A stretch of DNA of 64,000 nucleotides from NCBI RefSeq assembly GCF_040869045.1, contig NC_090321.1, positions 89,696,603 to 89,760,602 of the forward strand. The letters are read 5' to 3'. The DNA is from Eurosta solidaginis (taxonomy: Eukaryota > Arthropoda > Insecta > Diptera > Tephritidae). The position numbers and the translations under genes are program-made. Shown one piece after another: positions 44,801 to 55,739 of the stretch (within the stretch, counting starts at the first letter, position 1; each line of letters starts with the position of its first letter). The notes below the pieces were generated by a model that ran no database searches, was not told where the DNA came from, and saw only the letters and a list, made by a program, of their open reading frames with translations.

Positions 44801-45935
44801 TTGCGTCAATAAACCAATCCAGTTACAATATTTCATCCCTTTTTTCGTATTTGGTATAGAATTATGGCATTTTTTTCAATTTTCGTAATTTTCGATATCG
44901 ATAAAGTGGGCGTGGTTATGGTCGGATTTCGGCCATTTTTTATATCAAAATAAAGTGAGTTCAGATAAGTACGTGGGCTAAGTTTAGTAAAGATATATCG
45001 GTTTTTGCTCAAGTTATTGTGTTAACGGCCGAGCGGAAGGACAGACGGTGGACTGTGTATAAAAACTGGGCGTGGCTTCCACCGATTTCGCCCATTTTCA
45101 CAGAGAACAGTTACCGTCATAGAATCTATGCCCCTACAAAATTTTAGAAGGATTGGTAAATTTTTGTTCGACTTATGGCATTAAAAGTATTCTAGACAAA
45201 CTAAATGAAAATGGGCGGAGCCACGCCCATTTTGAAATTTTCTTTTATTTTTATATTTTGTCGCATCATATCATTACTGGAGTTGAATTTGACTTAATTT
45301 ACTTATATACAGTAAAGGTATTAAGTTTTTTGTTAAAATTTGAATTTTAAAAAAATTTTGTTTAAAAAGTGGGCGTTTTCTTCATCCAATTTTGCTAATT
45401 TTTATTTAGCACATATATAGTAATAGTAGTAATGTTCCTGCCAAATTTCATCATGATATCTTCAACGACTGCCAAATTACAGCTTGCAAAACTTTTAAAT
45501 TACCTTCTTGTAAAAGTGGGCGGTGCCACGCCCATTGTCCAAAATCTTACTAATTTTATATTCTGCGTCATAACGTCAACCCATCTACCAAGTTTCATTG
45601 CTTTAACCGCCTTTGGCAATGAATTGTCGCATTTTTTCGGTTTTTTGAAATTTTCGATATCGAAAAAGTGGGCGTGGTTATAGTCCGATATCGTTCATTT
45701 TAAATAGCGATCTGAGATGAGTGCGCAGGAATCTACATACCAAATTTCATCAAGATACCTCAAAATTTACTCAAGTTATCGTGTTAACGGACAGACGGAC
45801 GGACGGACATGGCTCAATCAAATTTTTTTTCGATACTGATGATTTTGATATATGGAAGTATATATCTATCTCCATTCCTTTATACCTGTACAACCAACCG
45901 TTATCCAATCAAAGTTAATATACTCTGTGAGCTAA
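41860..45935 (+). mobile_element. Repeat family A, copy 3, with expanded internal array
   Basis: From 44530 to 45935 this follows copies 1 and 2 (GTGTCACACCCATTTTACAA, TTCGATATCGATAAAGTGGG, AACGGACAGACGGACGGACG, GTTAATATACTCTGTGAGCT). Instead of two internal units it has about 21. The left end lacks the AAGTTCGGGTGTAACCGAAC start, so it is truncated or rearranged at 41860. Confidence 0.8.
41870..44530 (+). repeat. ~130-bp tandem array, about 21 units
   Basis: Each unit holds AGGTGGACGCCTTTTCGAGA, TATCGCCATTAGGGTGGGCC, AGGGGTGACTCTAGAATGTG and TTTGTACGATATGGGTATCA plus AAATGAAAGGTGTTA. Unit starts (GGTGGACCAG/GGTGGGCCAG) fall at 41901, 42031, 42161, 42291, 42419 and so on, with 127-130 bp spacing. 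Variants (AATGTTTG against AATGTGTTTG; ATAAAGGTGGACC against ATTAGGGTGGGCC) recur in blocks, showing duplication of several units at a time. Confidence 0.93.
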
Positions 45936-47637
45936 ATATAGGTATAGCTTGAAATATTACGAGCAAAAGTAAGAGAAAAGAAAGGAACCCCCAACAGGAC
46001 AAACTTAGCCAGACTTAAATATTCATAATAGATTTCGTTTTCCATTTCGGCCCAATAAAGTGGGAAACTGTTGGATCATTTTTTTTCTCTCCCTTTATAT
46101 GCTACACGCAATTAAATACATTTTCATAGCGTAAATAGCTGCTCGTAGTTCAACATTTTTTTTTTTTTTTTGTTCTGAAGTTGTCTTGGGACGATGCTAT
46201 AAGCAGCCTTGTTTTGGCTTTGGAGCCTAGGCGGTAGCCCTGGTTAAGAAACCTGTACTACCGTAAAATATTTTTTTGTAGCATACATACGTTAATAATA
46301 ATGAAATTTGAATAAACTTTGTAATTAAAATGGGAATGCTGGTGTTCTGGCTCATTTAGAAGGCACGTAGGGTTACCAGGTAAGGGGCCACCGAAAAATA
46401 GGTTCGTCGGTGGCCATGGTTTTTGAGGGTGGGATAAGCACCGGGCGTCGCAACACCACCTGCGGCGCCCCCAAGATATATTCGGCCTTTTATTTGTATT
46501 TTTATTTTTCAGCGTTTTTTTTTATTTTGATTTTGAACTTGTGGTAACCGGTCATTTCCGGTTCGGTAATTTTTTTTTCTTTGCTTGGATTTTTTTTGAA
46601 TTTAAATTTTGAATGTTTAACGGTCTGTTCGTGACATCCGGTTCGGCCGGATGTTGTTTTATTTTGAATTTATAAGCGTTTTGAGTCGGTCTCTGCGCTT
46701 CTGTCGGTTTTTTTGAAATTGACAGCTAGTTTTGATAGGCATGATAGGAATTTTTTTCTGATTATGGCGCAGGAACCGTAAGGTTGGCAAGGACCCGCCC
46801 CTGCCGACAATGACTAGCCACTGTGCACCACCACATCATGCCGACCGCCTTCCTTACTGCTTCCATCGAAAATGCGAATCCATAACAAACTCTCCTTTGT
46901 ACGCCTAGCCTAGAGAGTTACAAACAAGCATATATACAAGTGAAGCTAATATAGCGTGTTAAAAATACTTCTTTATTTTTTTACTATTATACAGCGCTCC
47001 CACTATTTTTTTTCTTTTTAGCTAAATAGGCATGAGAACTGCATCTTCGACCACAGCCAATAAAATGTCGCGTATCTCTCAAGCTATGAATTCGATATAA
47101 CTGAAATTGTTGAGCATACTTACTAAATATATCAATAATAGGTGATTATTATTTTAATGACAAAAGAAGGGCATAGTGTCCGCACACTAACACTGGTGGG
47201 ATAGTAGTGCGTTTACCCTATATATCCAGATCGTCGCTTAGGAGAAAGGTTTCTAATATTCGACTCTATGTAATAGCTTTAAGTGTTTTAATGTCAGAAA
47301 TAGAAATAAAATTGTATATTAAAACAATGGAGTGTCTTATCTATTTAGACAATTTTCATGTTTATTTATTACATTCCTACACAAATCAGAATGGGTATCA
47401 ATTACATTTATAGCGTTTATTGTTTAAATATCACTGATGTATATTTTTTTGTTAAAACTTATTTAAATAATTAAATAAACAGATGCATGGTTTTAATGAG
47501 ATTTCTTCAGTATATACCTAACTACCACTATGTGCCTTAATAGTACAACTATTCATGTTGGTTGATTGGTTAATGGTGCAGCATGGGTCAGTGCAGTGCA
47601 CGGACTTTGCCACTTTATTGGTAGATCTGCCAACTTT
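45936..47637. other. Intergenic; includes an unassigned GC-richer block at 46360-46900
   Basis: 46360-46900 contains GGGGCCACCGAAAAATAGGT...CGTCGGTGGCC (a hairpin), repeated ACATCCGGTTCGGCCGGATG-like inverted motifs and TTTTTATT tracts. It looks like the non-coding leader of some repeat, but I cannot name it. The rest is AT-rich with no supported frame. Confidence 0.35.
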
Positions 47638-47669
47638 TTAGCCACTTCTACCACCAAGTCTTGGACTAA

Positions 47670-48240
47670 ATAAGAAAACATCATTTTTTTTTTGGCAAAT
47701 TTTATTCATAAATGTAGCTTCCTTTGAGGGTGATACAATCAGTCCAACGACCCTCTGACGTTTCAATACCTTTTTTGTAGTACGATGTGTCAAAGCCCTC
47801 AAAATATGCTTTAGTTTCGGCAATCACTTCTTCATCTTATCCACGAAACTCGTTTTTTGAATAGATAACAGTCGCTGGGGGTCAGATCTGAAGAATACGG
47901 TGGATTGGACAGCATTTTGAACTTCAATTCATACAATTTTTCAGCTTTCTCCAAAGCATTCGCGTAAATTATGACGCACACGTTCTTTTGATATCATCAC
48001 AATGTCAACAATTTAACTCAATTTAGACTTAAGATCATTTCGAACTATTTTCAAAACTTTTAAGTTTATACAAAAAAAAAAACCTTTTGTATATTTTCTG
48101 GAGTAACTGCCTCATTTCGACGACCGTGTTTAAATTCACAATACCAATAACAAATGCTTGATTTGTCCGGGCTTTGCTGAGCTTCAACGGTATATTTACT
48201 AGCTTTATATTAGTTTCGTTTGATGTCTTTCCGCCAATTT
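47670..48240 (-). pseudogene. mariner transposase relic
   Basis: The minus strand carries, in shifted frames: CYWYCEFKHGRR and VTPENIQKV, then ISKERVRHNLRE (helix-turn-helix region); NPPYSSDLTPSDCYLFKK, which is the block around the third Asp of the DD34D triad; EVIAETKAYFEGFDTSYYKKG; and GRWTDCITLKGSYIYE, the mariner C-terminus. The central part with the first two catalytic Asp residues is deleted and frames change several times. Inverted terminal repeats were not located. Confidence 0.72.
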
Positions 48241-49147
48241 TCAACCATAACCGGAAAGCTAGATTCTTGAAACTTGGAGCATATATCGAAACACGATGTT
48301 AATGTGTCAACAAGAGGGAAAAAACTTTGCTAGGTGGTCCAAGAATCGTGAAAATTCTTTGAAATTTCGCTTTCGAGTTTTAAGGAACTTCCCAATAATC
48401 CAGTGACCTGAAACTTCGTACATGGCTTTAGGCTTTTTTACGTTGTAAGATTTACAATGGTGCCAGTAACATCGCCACAATCACGCATGATGTTTGTATG
48501 TTTGTACATATGAAGGGATTTCAGACTTTCACATATAAAAATTCGATAAGCTTTTTTTTAGACATCACTGTACTAGAACAATACTTGCTTGCGTATTTTC
48601 TCTCCTATAAATTTATTGAAATGTCGTTGGCGCCAGTGTCGCTCGATCTGCCGTTCCCCATAAAAATACGTTCAATTAGTATTAATTTACAATAGGGGTC
48701 GGCTGCTAATACGCCTCCGAAAGTATCGGGAGAGGTGTCAAACGACGCGTATTGACCTCGGCAACTATAATCCGAAGACGGAAACAAAATTTTGGGTCGT
48801 TCAAAAGATATTAACGAAAAGCCGAAAAATTACCCCGGAGTTTGAAGACCAAACCTATATCTAAAACGATACCTCCGTTTTCGGATTCGCGAACCTGGAT
48901 CCAAAACACGTATTTTTATATCCCTCTTGTTATTTTTAGACGTGTATTAAGAGTGTCATGCTGTTGTATAGAATTACAAAAATATTTCTTTCTCCTTCAA
49001 TAATTCTTTCAGATTGTAGTGGAGGTCAATACGCGTCGTTTGACACCTTTCTCGATATTTTTGGCCGCGTATTAGCAGTCGACCCCCGTTGCAAATTATT
49101 ACCGTGCAATCTACTCAGATTCATTAAAATGCGTTAAAAGAATGTAT
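48241..49147. other. No recognised gene; diverged inverted-repeat motifs
   Basis: 48241-48420 shares GATTCTTGAAACTTGGAGCA and CTAGGTGG(T/C) motifs with the 16.6-18.7 kb inverted repeats. 48690-48790 and 49010-49090 contain a related pair (GGGGTCGGCTGCTAATACGC and the inverse of GCGTATTAGCAGTCGACCCC), about 390 bp apart. Confidence 0.45.
48692..49088. mobile_element. Candidate TIR element ending GGGGTCGACTGCTAATACGC
   Basis: The left end TAGGGGTCGGCTGCTAATAC continues GCCTCCGAAAGTATCGGGAG...TCAAACGACGCGTATTGACC. The right end is its inverse: GGTCAATACGCGTCGTTTGA...CACC.TTTCTCGATATTTTTGGCC...GCGTATTAGCAGTCGACCCC. Arms are roughly 75 bp with mismatches and the interior is about 240 bp with no ORF. 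The target duplication is not clear. Confidence 0.65.
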
Positions 49148-49500
49148 TGTGACGAATATTAGCAACACTAATGGATACTATCATCTCTAAGCCGATGCTA
49201 AGCAGTGACTTGTATGCACATCAATAGATCAATCATTATGTCTACACATATGTACGTACACGCAGCGGAGAAGAGACGCACAAACACATGCAGTTACCTT
49301 ATCTGAGATGCTCCCAAGAGTATGCAATTATAATCATTGTTTACTATATAGTTTGGCAGCTTAATTCGAGGTTATGTTGCGAATAGAGTGGAAGGCACTC
49401 GCAGGCCGTGAAAATAGGCACTCGAATGGAGTGGAATGAAGAACAGTAGGAAGACTAGAGTTGCATTGGATCAATCATTGCATCAATATTAAAGATAAAT
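49148..49500 (+). mobile_element. LTR fragment, plus orientation
   Basis: TGTGACGAATATTAGCAACACT is the start of the same LTR class as 50036/53405 in opposite orientation. It continues CTCTAAGCCGATGCTAAGCA. A diverged segment follows, and no paired LTR or coding region is present next to it. Confidence 0.6.
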
Positions 49501-50035
49501 TTAGAAAAAATAATTAAATACTTGAGTATAAGCAAACATTTTTTTTCAATTACTGCAATTAAGGTGTCCTAGATGCTATATATTCCAAAATTATAACATT
49601 TTATGTCTGTTTAAAAATTTAACTTCAATTTCCCTAAGATTTCCGTAATATGGCCATTAGTGATGTTTGTGTGTGTGTGCAAATTTTGAGCGATCAGCTG
49701 TTAGTTGCGCTACTTGGTAAAGTTTACAATGATTATAATTTTGGAAGTGTCACTCACAAATACACGCTCATATGAGAAGATATACACGTGCATCTGTGGT
49801 TATAATTATATAGCAGTAGGTATCTAAGTAAATTCTGGAAGAGGGAAGTATGCAAACGAGAAATCGCACAGTATAAAACAGGGCTATTCAAAACTGAAAG
49901 TGCACCTGTATTAGTGAGAGCGCAATCGTAGCGATGATCGTGTGGGGGGGGGGAATTAATTTTTCATTTAGTCGCTACTAGCAAGCAACGAGCTAGCAAC
50001 AAACATATGTATCGCGCATAATTTTTCATACATAT

Positions 50036-50844
50036 TGTAACGAATTTACTTGCAAATCCTCTTATTTGCAATCCTCTGCTAAGTTCGAATCACTAAACTG
50101 TTGAATAAATAACTACAATTTGTAATAATGCAAAATGGCCTTTATTAAAGTACTTCACAATAACACTCAAACTGTGCAACGAATAGCTTGCTTAATAACC
50201 AAACTGATTGATAGCTCAAATGAAACGCTACTATTCAAAATAATACTGCTCTTGCTCGCTAGATAGCGTCTTAGTCGAAACTGCTTGACAAATCAAATCA
50301 AACTGAATTCCAGTGCCTCTACAATTGCCGCCTTTTATACTCTTTGATTTTAACCTTCGCATCTTCTAGGCGCTTCTAGAATCTACTAGTCCAGCAGCTC
50401 TCAAACTTCTCAGCTGTAACTACAATTGCACAATTTTATACATTTTCTTGGCGCTTCCGGAATCTACTAGTCCAGTAGCTCTCAAACTTCTCAGCTGTAA
50501 CTACAATTGCACAATTTTATAGTTTTTCTCATTGCATACTTATAGGAGTATCGCAGATATATGCATGTGTTGATACATTGACTCTCCGCTGCTCGTATAC
50601 GTACATGGTACATATATGTAGACGCAGTTATTGTTTCGTTTATGTAGATACATAATGATATATGCATGTGTTGATACATTGACTCTCCGCTGCTCGTATA
50701 CGTACATGGTACATATATGTAGACGCAGTTATTGTTTCGTTTATGTAGATACATAATGATTGAATTATTGATGTGCATTCACGTCACTGCTTAGCATCGG
50801 CTTAGAGATAGCAGCACCCATTAGTTTTGCTAATATTCGTAACA
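50036..50844 (-). repeat. 3' LTR (809 bp) with a 101-bp internal tandem duplication
   Basis: Matches the other LTR apart from a duplicated segment: 50556-50656 and 50657-50757 are near-identical (TGTTGATACATTGACTCTCC...TATGTAGATACATAATGATA). This accounts exactly for the 101-bp length difference. The element's own transcription would end in this LTR. Confidence 0.9.
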
Positions 50845-50855
50845 CTGCCCTCCAC

Positions 50856-51493
50856 CTAAGTCTGATCGTCCCGATCAGACAAATCTCCCGATCTAAACGC
50901 CGCTAGCATCTCCAGATGTACCACTCTTCTACTCCGTGGTTTCCCAGTGGTTTGTATGCGGTAGATAGTATCACGGATCATCTTCTCAACTTTGTACGGG
51001 GCAGATACTTTTAATTTCGCTTTATTTGGCCCTTTCGATCCATCAACCTTTTCTTTTGACTTTCGTGGCCTTTGTCGAGTCTTCTCCACCATTACTCGAT
51101 TACTACTGAACCCTTTCTCCAACTTGAAGTTAAGTGGTATATCCTGGTTCTCATAACGCATCACCCTTCTCTGCATATCGATCTTGATGTCATGGTCAAC
51201 CAAGAAGTCCACTCCCAATATGACTTCTTCAACGATCTTTGCCACAACGAATTTGTGTAGAACTTTTCCAATCAAGACTTCACATACCACTTCTCCCTGG
51301 ACTTGGTTATACTCGCCAGTGACCGTACGCAACTTTGCTCCAGGTAACGGTTTGCTCTCCTGTTGACCAAGTCAGGTCGGATTAAGGAATGAAATGCGCC
51401 CGTATCTACAGTCAGTACACGTTCCTTGCCATCCACATTCCCTCTGACGGTAAGACTGCTTGATTTCCTTCCAATTTGCGACACAGATATCAC
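50856..51493 (-). pseudogene. Protease fused by deletion to the integrase C-terminal tail
   Basis: The minus-strand frame from 51493 contains VLTVDTGAFHSLIRPDL, a retropepsin-type DTGA active site. After a frameshift near 51330 the protease continues with VVAKIVEEVILGVDFL, the ILG block of the family. The same frame then runs without a stop into KVSAPYKVEKMIRDTIYRIQ and HLEMLAAFRSGDLSDRDDQT, the tail normally found at the end of integrase. Everything between is absent, so the join near 51100 marks the internal deletion. Confidence 0.75.
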
Positions 51494-51547
51494 AGGACAT
51501 TCAATAGCCGGGGCAAGTTTTCGTTCTTTACATCCGACACGCTCTTG

Positions 51548-53354
51548 CTAATTTCCGCCAGCTTTGCGTTTACGGCCACTCACATTGTTGGAACTATTAG
51601 GACCAAGTTCGCAATGACGTGCAATGTGACCTGGGTTGCCGCACTTGAAACATTTAATAGCTCCGGCATTATTCTGTTGTGATCCCTTCAGTGCTTCCAA
51701 AATTGTGTCTACCCAATCTGGTCTTTCCACTTCCACACGATGAGTTTTGTATGCTGGTTTACTCAATAGCGACGCTGTTTCTTGAGTCAGTGCATAGGAT
51801 ACCGTTTCTGCGAATGTGGGTTTTGGGTTTGCATATGTCGCTCGCTTCGTTTCTACGTCCCGTATGCCATTTATAAAACTCTGGATTTTTACCCTCTCGG
51901 TGTACTCCACGGGTGCGTCCGCATTTGCCAAATGTGTCAACCTTTCAACATCCGAAGCAAACTCTTGCAAAGTCTCATTAGCTTTTTGGTAACGGTTTTG
52001 CAATTCTATTTGAAATATCTGTTTCCTGTGCCATTCTACAGCAGCAATCAATGCGTCATAACTGTTCCGTTCGTACTCTGGAATAGTCTGTAAGATTTCG
52101 GCAGCTGGTCCTTTCAATGCTACGAAGAGTGCCGCAACTTTATCTTCCACATTCCAGTTGTTCACTGCTGCGGTCTTCTCAAACTGTAATTTGAAATATC
52201 TGTTTCCTGTGTTCGCTTCCGTATCGCCGTTCTACAGCAACCATCAATGCGTCATAACTGTTCCGTTCGTATTCTGGAATAGTCTGTAAGATTTCGGCAG
52301 CTGGTCCTTTCAATGCTACGAAGAGTGCCGCAACTTTATCTTCCACATTCCAGTTGTTCACTGCTGCGGTCTTCTCAAACTGTAGCTTAAAGACCTGGAA
52401 AGGAACAGAACCGTCTAAGGATGGTGTATTTACCTTCGGATTGCTTTCTGAAAGAGTTGGGCGATTTATTTGCAACTCCTGTATACAACCTCTCAAAGCT
52501 TCTATCTCGGCATCCATTTTGTCCTCGAGCTGTACAATTTTTGTATTCTGTGCTTCTAACTGCGAAGACATTTGTGCCACCTGCTATGATAAGCGCTCCT
52601 CTTGTGCTTCCATCTTAGATGTAATCTGTGTCGACATTTCTGAAATACGCGTTTCTTGTGCTTCAATCTTCGATGTTATACGTGTCTCCTGCGCTTCGAG
52701 CTGTGTTGACATATCGGTTGATATTTGTGACGACATTTGCTTCAGCACTGCTAGTATCGCGTTAAGGCTCCATTACTGATACTTAGCATAGACTTGACTT
52801 GACTTCGGAACTGTCACTTACAGTTCTGTTAAATGAACATTGCATGTTACTGATTACTGAAAACTTGGCAACACTTAACTTGACTTAGAAGTCTGTTGAA
52901 TTTTCTATGTAAGTTCTAAGTGACGTTTACATTTTGAGATGCCATTTGTTTGTTTCCATTTCATTTTGACATTTTGTCATACAAATTGACATTTATTTAA
53001 AAATAAATTTCAACGCTGATTATGATGCCTGATTGTATGTGCCAAGTGCAGTATAATCGTGGCTAAGTTGCCAAGTTTACGCCAAGGCAAGTCAAGTCTG
53101 TGCTAAGTATCAGTAATGGGGGCTTTAGTGTCTACACTCGCCAATGGATTCGGAGTCTCTATCTTCTCTTCCAATTTAGTCGCTGTCTCTTCCACATCGG
53201 GATAAAAGACATACTCGTCCACATCAATTCCTTCCAACTCCATTACCTCTCGTAGCCGTGCTTGAAGTTCGATCTTATTGCCGGTTGTATTCAATCCACG
53301 GCTCTCCAACTCCTTCTTCAGTTGCTGGATCTTCAATTCACTGAACTTTGCCAT
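51548..53354 (-). pseudogene. gag with SAP domain, coiled coil and CCHC knuckle, interrupted
   Basis: From 53354 the minus strand encodes KIQQLKKELESRGLNTTGNK, a SAP-type DNA-binding helix pair. A MITE (52765-53124) then interrupts the frame. Beyond it come repeated EAQETRI/EAQEERL heptads, an in-frame TAG at 52586-52584, a capsid-like part (VPFQVFKLQFEKTAAVNNWN) and CFKCGNPGHIARHC, a CX2CX4HX4C zinc knuckle. About 180 bp of capsid are duplicated in tandem (52009-52189 and 52190-52386), the copies differing by a 16-bp gap. It cannot make full-length Gag. Confidence 0.82.
52765..53124. mobile_element. Harbinger-like MITE 1, 360 bp, in gag
   Basis: The left end AGGCTCCATTACTGATACTT and right end (inverse) AGCCCCCATTACTGATACTT form TIRs of about 40 bp. 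The 3-bp repeat TTA flanks both sides (52762-52764, 53125-53127), fitting the TWA target of PIF/Harbinger. Inner copies of ACTTGACTTGAC and CTAAGTTGCC are also inverted. Confidence 0.85.
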
Positions 53355-53404
53355 GTCCTTGTAGTCCTCTGGAATTTATTCAACAATTCTCTTCTGACAC
53401 CAAT

Positions 53405-54112
53405 TGTAACGAATTTACTTGCAAATCCTCTTATTTGCAATCTTCTGCTAAGTTGGAATCACTAAACTGTTGAATAAATAACTCCAATTTGTAATAAAGC
53501 AAAATAGCCTTTATTAAAGTAATTCACAATAACACTCAAACTGTGCAACGAATAGCTTGCTTAATAGCCAAACTGATTGATAGCTCAAGTGAAACTCTAC
53601 CATTCAAAATAATACTGTTCTTGCTCGCTAGATAGCGTCTTAGTTGAAACTGCTTGACAAATCAATTCAAACTGAATTCCAGGTCCTCTACAATTGCTGC
53701 CTTTTATACTCTTTGATTTCAACCTTCGCATCTTCTAGGCGCTTCTAGAATCTACTAGTCCAGCAGCTCTCAAACTTCTCAGCTGTAACTACAATTGCAC
53801 AATTTTATACATCTTCTAGGCGCTTCCAGAATCTACTAGTCCAGTAGCTCTCAAACTTCTCAGCTGTATTTACAATTGCACAATTGTATAGTTTTTCTCA
53901 TTGCATACTTATAGGAGTATCGCAGATATATGCATGTGTTGGTGCATTGACTCTCCGCTGCTCGTATATGTACATGGTACATATATGTAGACGCAGTTAT
54001 TGTTTCGTTTATGTAGATACATAATGATTGAATTATTGATGTGCATTCACGTCACTGCTTAGCATCGGCTTAGAGATAGCAGCACCCCTTAGTTTTGCTA
54101 ATATTCGTAACA
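53405..54112 (-). repeat. 5' LTR (708 bp)
   Basis: It begins TGTAACGAATTTACTTGCAA and ends TTTTGCTAATATTCGTAACA on the plus strand. It differs from the 3' LTR by scattered substitutions and lacks the 101-bp duplication. In element orientation GCTCTTTGATTTC..TATAAAAGG-type sequence (the inverse of CCTTTTATACTC at 53700-53711) offers a TATA-like box. Confidence 0.9.
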
Positions 54113-54180
54113 ATATTTTGATACCGATCAGCCGATACCCATCACCGATGTTGCTGCGCCAAGTGCCAAGCGACGATTAA

Positions 54181-54754
54181 AGGCTCCATTACTGATACTT
54201 AGCATAGACTTGACTTGACTTGGCGTAAACTTGGCAACTTAGCCACGATTATGCTCCACTTAGCGCATACAATCTGGCATCATAATCAATAAATGTCAAT
54301 TTGTATGACAAAAAGTCAAAATGAAATGGAAACAAACAAATGGCATCTCAAAATATAAACGTCACGTAGAACTTAAGCTGGAGTCATTGTTGCCGTATGT
54401 CGTATCGCTGTATCCGTATCCCTAACGTAATCAGCTGTTTATCGTTACGACGGTAAATCAAAACCCAATTGGTTGGCTACGATACGGTTACGACTTTAGC
54501 GGCACCAATAATCGATTGCATTGATTCTCATAAGGTTGGTCGAATCAGCTGTTAAAAGGTTACCGATACGGTTACCGATAAAGCACCAATGTCTCCAGCT
54601 TTACATAGAAAATCAAAATTCAACAGACTTCTAAGTCAAGTTAAGTGTTGCTAAGTTTTGAGTAATCAGTAACATGCAATGTTCATTTAACAGAACTGTA
54701 AGTGACAGTTCTCCAGTCAAGTCAAGTCTATGCTAAGTATCAGTAATGGAGCCT
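54181..54754. mobile_element. Harbinger-like MITE 2, with another MITE nested inside
   Basis: Same family as the MITE in gag, opposite orientation: AGGCTCCATTACTGATACTT at left, its exact inverse at right, flanked by TAA (54178-54180, 54755-54757). Without the nested insertion it is about 346 bp. Confidence 0.88.
54376..54600. mobile_element. Nested Harbinger-like MITE, second family, 225 bp
   Basis: The ends AGCTGGAGTCATTG and, inverted, AGCTGGAGACATTGGTGC are flanked by TTA on both sides (54373-54375, 54601-54603). The empty site is seen in MITE 1, where AGAACTTACATAGAAAA runs uninterrupted (inverse strand). No coding. Confidence 0.88.
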
Positions 54755-54834
54755 TAACTCATTTAACGACGATAGAGCAAATCATATGCGTGTGAATTGA
54801 GAGGGCACAATTGTGCTATGAAATGAATAGCCCT

Positions 54835-55002
54835 GGTATAAAAGCAGAGACAGTGGAGGCGCGACAATCAGTTTGATTTAAGACGCTATCTGGCGAGCAT
54901 TAGTAGTGTTATTGTGAAGAACTTTAATAAAGGCCATTTTGCATTATTGAATAGTGGAGTTTTAGTTTAGTGATTCGACCGTTAGCAGAAGATTACAAAT
55001 AA
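54835..55002 (+). mobile_element. LTR fragment, plus orientation
   Basis: TATAAAAGCAGAGACAGTGG, AAGACGCTATCTGGCGAGCA, TTTAATAAAGGCCATTTTGC and TTAGCAGAAGATTACAAATA match the inverse of the LTR ends at 50036 and 53405. It contains a TATA-like TATAAAAG and an AATAAA. It is truncated by a MITE piece at 55003. Confidence 0.75.
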
Positions 55003-55122
55003 AGCTGGAGACATTGGTGCTTAATCGGTAACCTTATAACAGCTGATTCGACCAACCCCTTTGCGAATCAATGCAATCGATTATTGGTGCCGCTAAGGTC
55101 GTAACCGTATCGTATCCAACCA
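55003..55122. mobile_element. Partial MITE of the AGCTGGAG family
   Basis: It starts AGCTGGAGACATTGGTGCTT after TAA and follows the 54376-54600 element in inverse as far as about 55122 (GTATCGTATCCAACCA). The other end is missing. Confidence 0.8.
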
Positions 55123-55739
55123 CCCTACAAGACGGAGGTAACTAGTTCACCCACACATTCAAAGCTTTTTTCGCTCTCCACTAACACATCGACGTTTCTT
55201 GCTGTCATCGAAATGACAGCCACTGATGACATGACAGCGTCATCTTAATACGACAATTTATTAATTATTCCGGGAAAATTTTAAAACGATGAAAAACTAT
55301 AATTGTGGTAGTTAAACTAAAAAAGTGCTTGTGCTACGGGCTTTTAGGTGTGACGTGTGTTAGCTGTTTAGGCACTTATAAATTAACCTGGCGCATTAAC
55401 TAGAGGCAGCCAAGTCCTCTTGCCACCAATTGGAATTGGAAGATTCGATTTCCAAAACCAAAAAAGGTAATATTTTCAAGACAGTGCACAACCTAAACAA
55501 CGGTGGTATCAAAAGACGCGTGTCGAGATCCGTTTTTAGAACCTGCAAGTTGTATAGAATCGACGGTATGGCCTAGAAGGTTTGAGGTGGTCATACTAAA
55601 TCGCTCCCGAGGAGTGTGCTTATCGCTACAACCAAAGCAACATTTTTTACTCTCTGCTTTTCATTCATACGTATGTATGTGTATTTTTAAATAATAAAAA
55701 AAATGTTATATTATTCTAATATATATCATCTCTGCCGGG
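55123..55739. other. No recognised gene; non-LTR tail scrap at 55566-55640
   Basis: 55566-55640 (GGTATGGCCTAGAAGGTTTG...AGTGTGCTTATCGCTACAAC) resembles the 3' tail of a CAA-ended non-LTR family, with a deletion. 55123-55565 is otherwise unassigned; it may include upstream sequence carried along with the adjacent pseudogene. Confidence 0.4.

Larger units (their letters stand above)
50036..54112 (-). mobile_element. Gypsy-like LTR retrotransposon, internally deleted, minus strand
   Basis: Two LTRs (50036-50844 and 53405-54112) start TG and end CA and are flanked by the 4-bp repeat ATAT (50032-50035, 54113-54116). On the minus strand the order is 5' LTR, a primer-binding-type TGGTGTCAGAAG at 53402-53391, gag, protease, the very end of pol, a purine tract AGGTGGAGGGCAG at 50857-50845 and the 3' LTR. 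RT, RNase H and the integrase core are missing by one internal deletion. A Harbinger-like MITE interrupts gag. It could move only with help from another copy. Confidence 0.88.

Noticed and set aside
50491..50778. 95-codon minus-strand ORF with CTYTS/MHISLCIYINET repeats
   Set aside because: It arises from the 101-bp duplication within the LTR.
52354..52779. Plus-strand ORF of 141 codons with DISVDICDDIC repeats
   Set aside because: Antisense shadow of the heptad-repeat part of gag.
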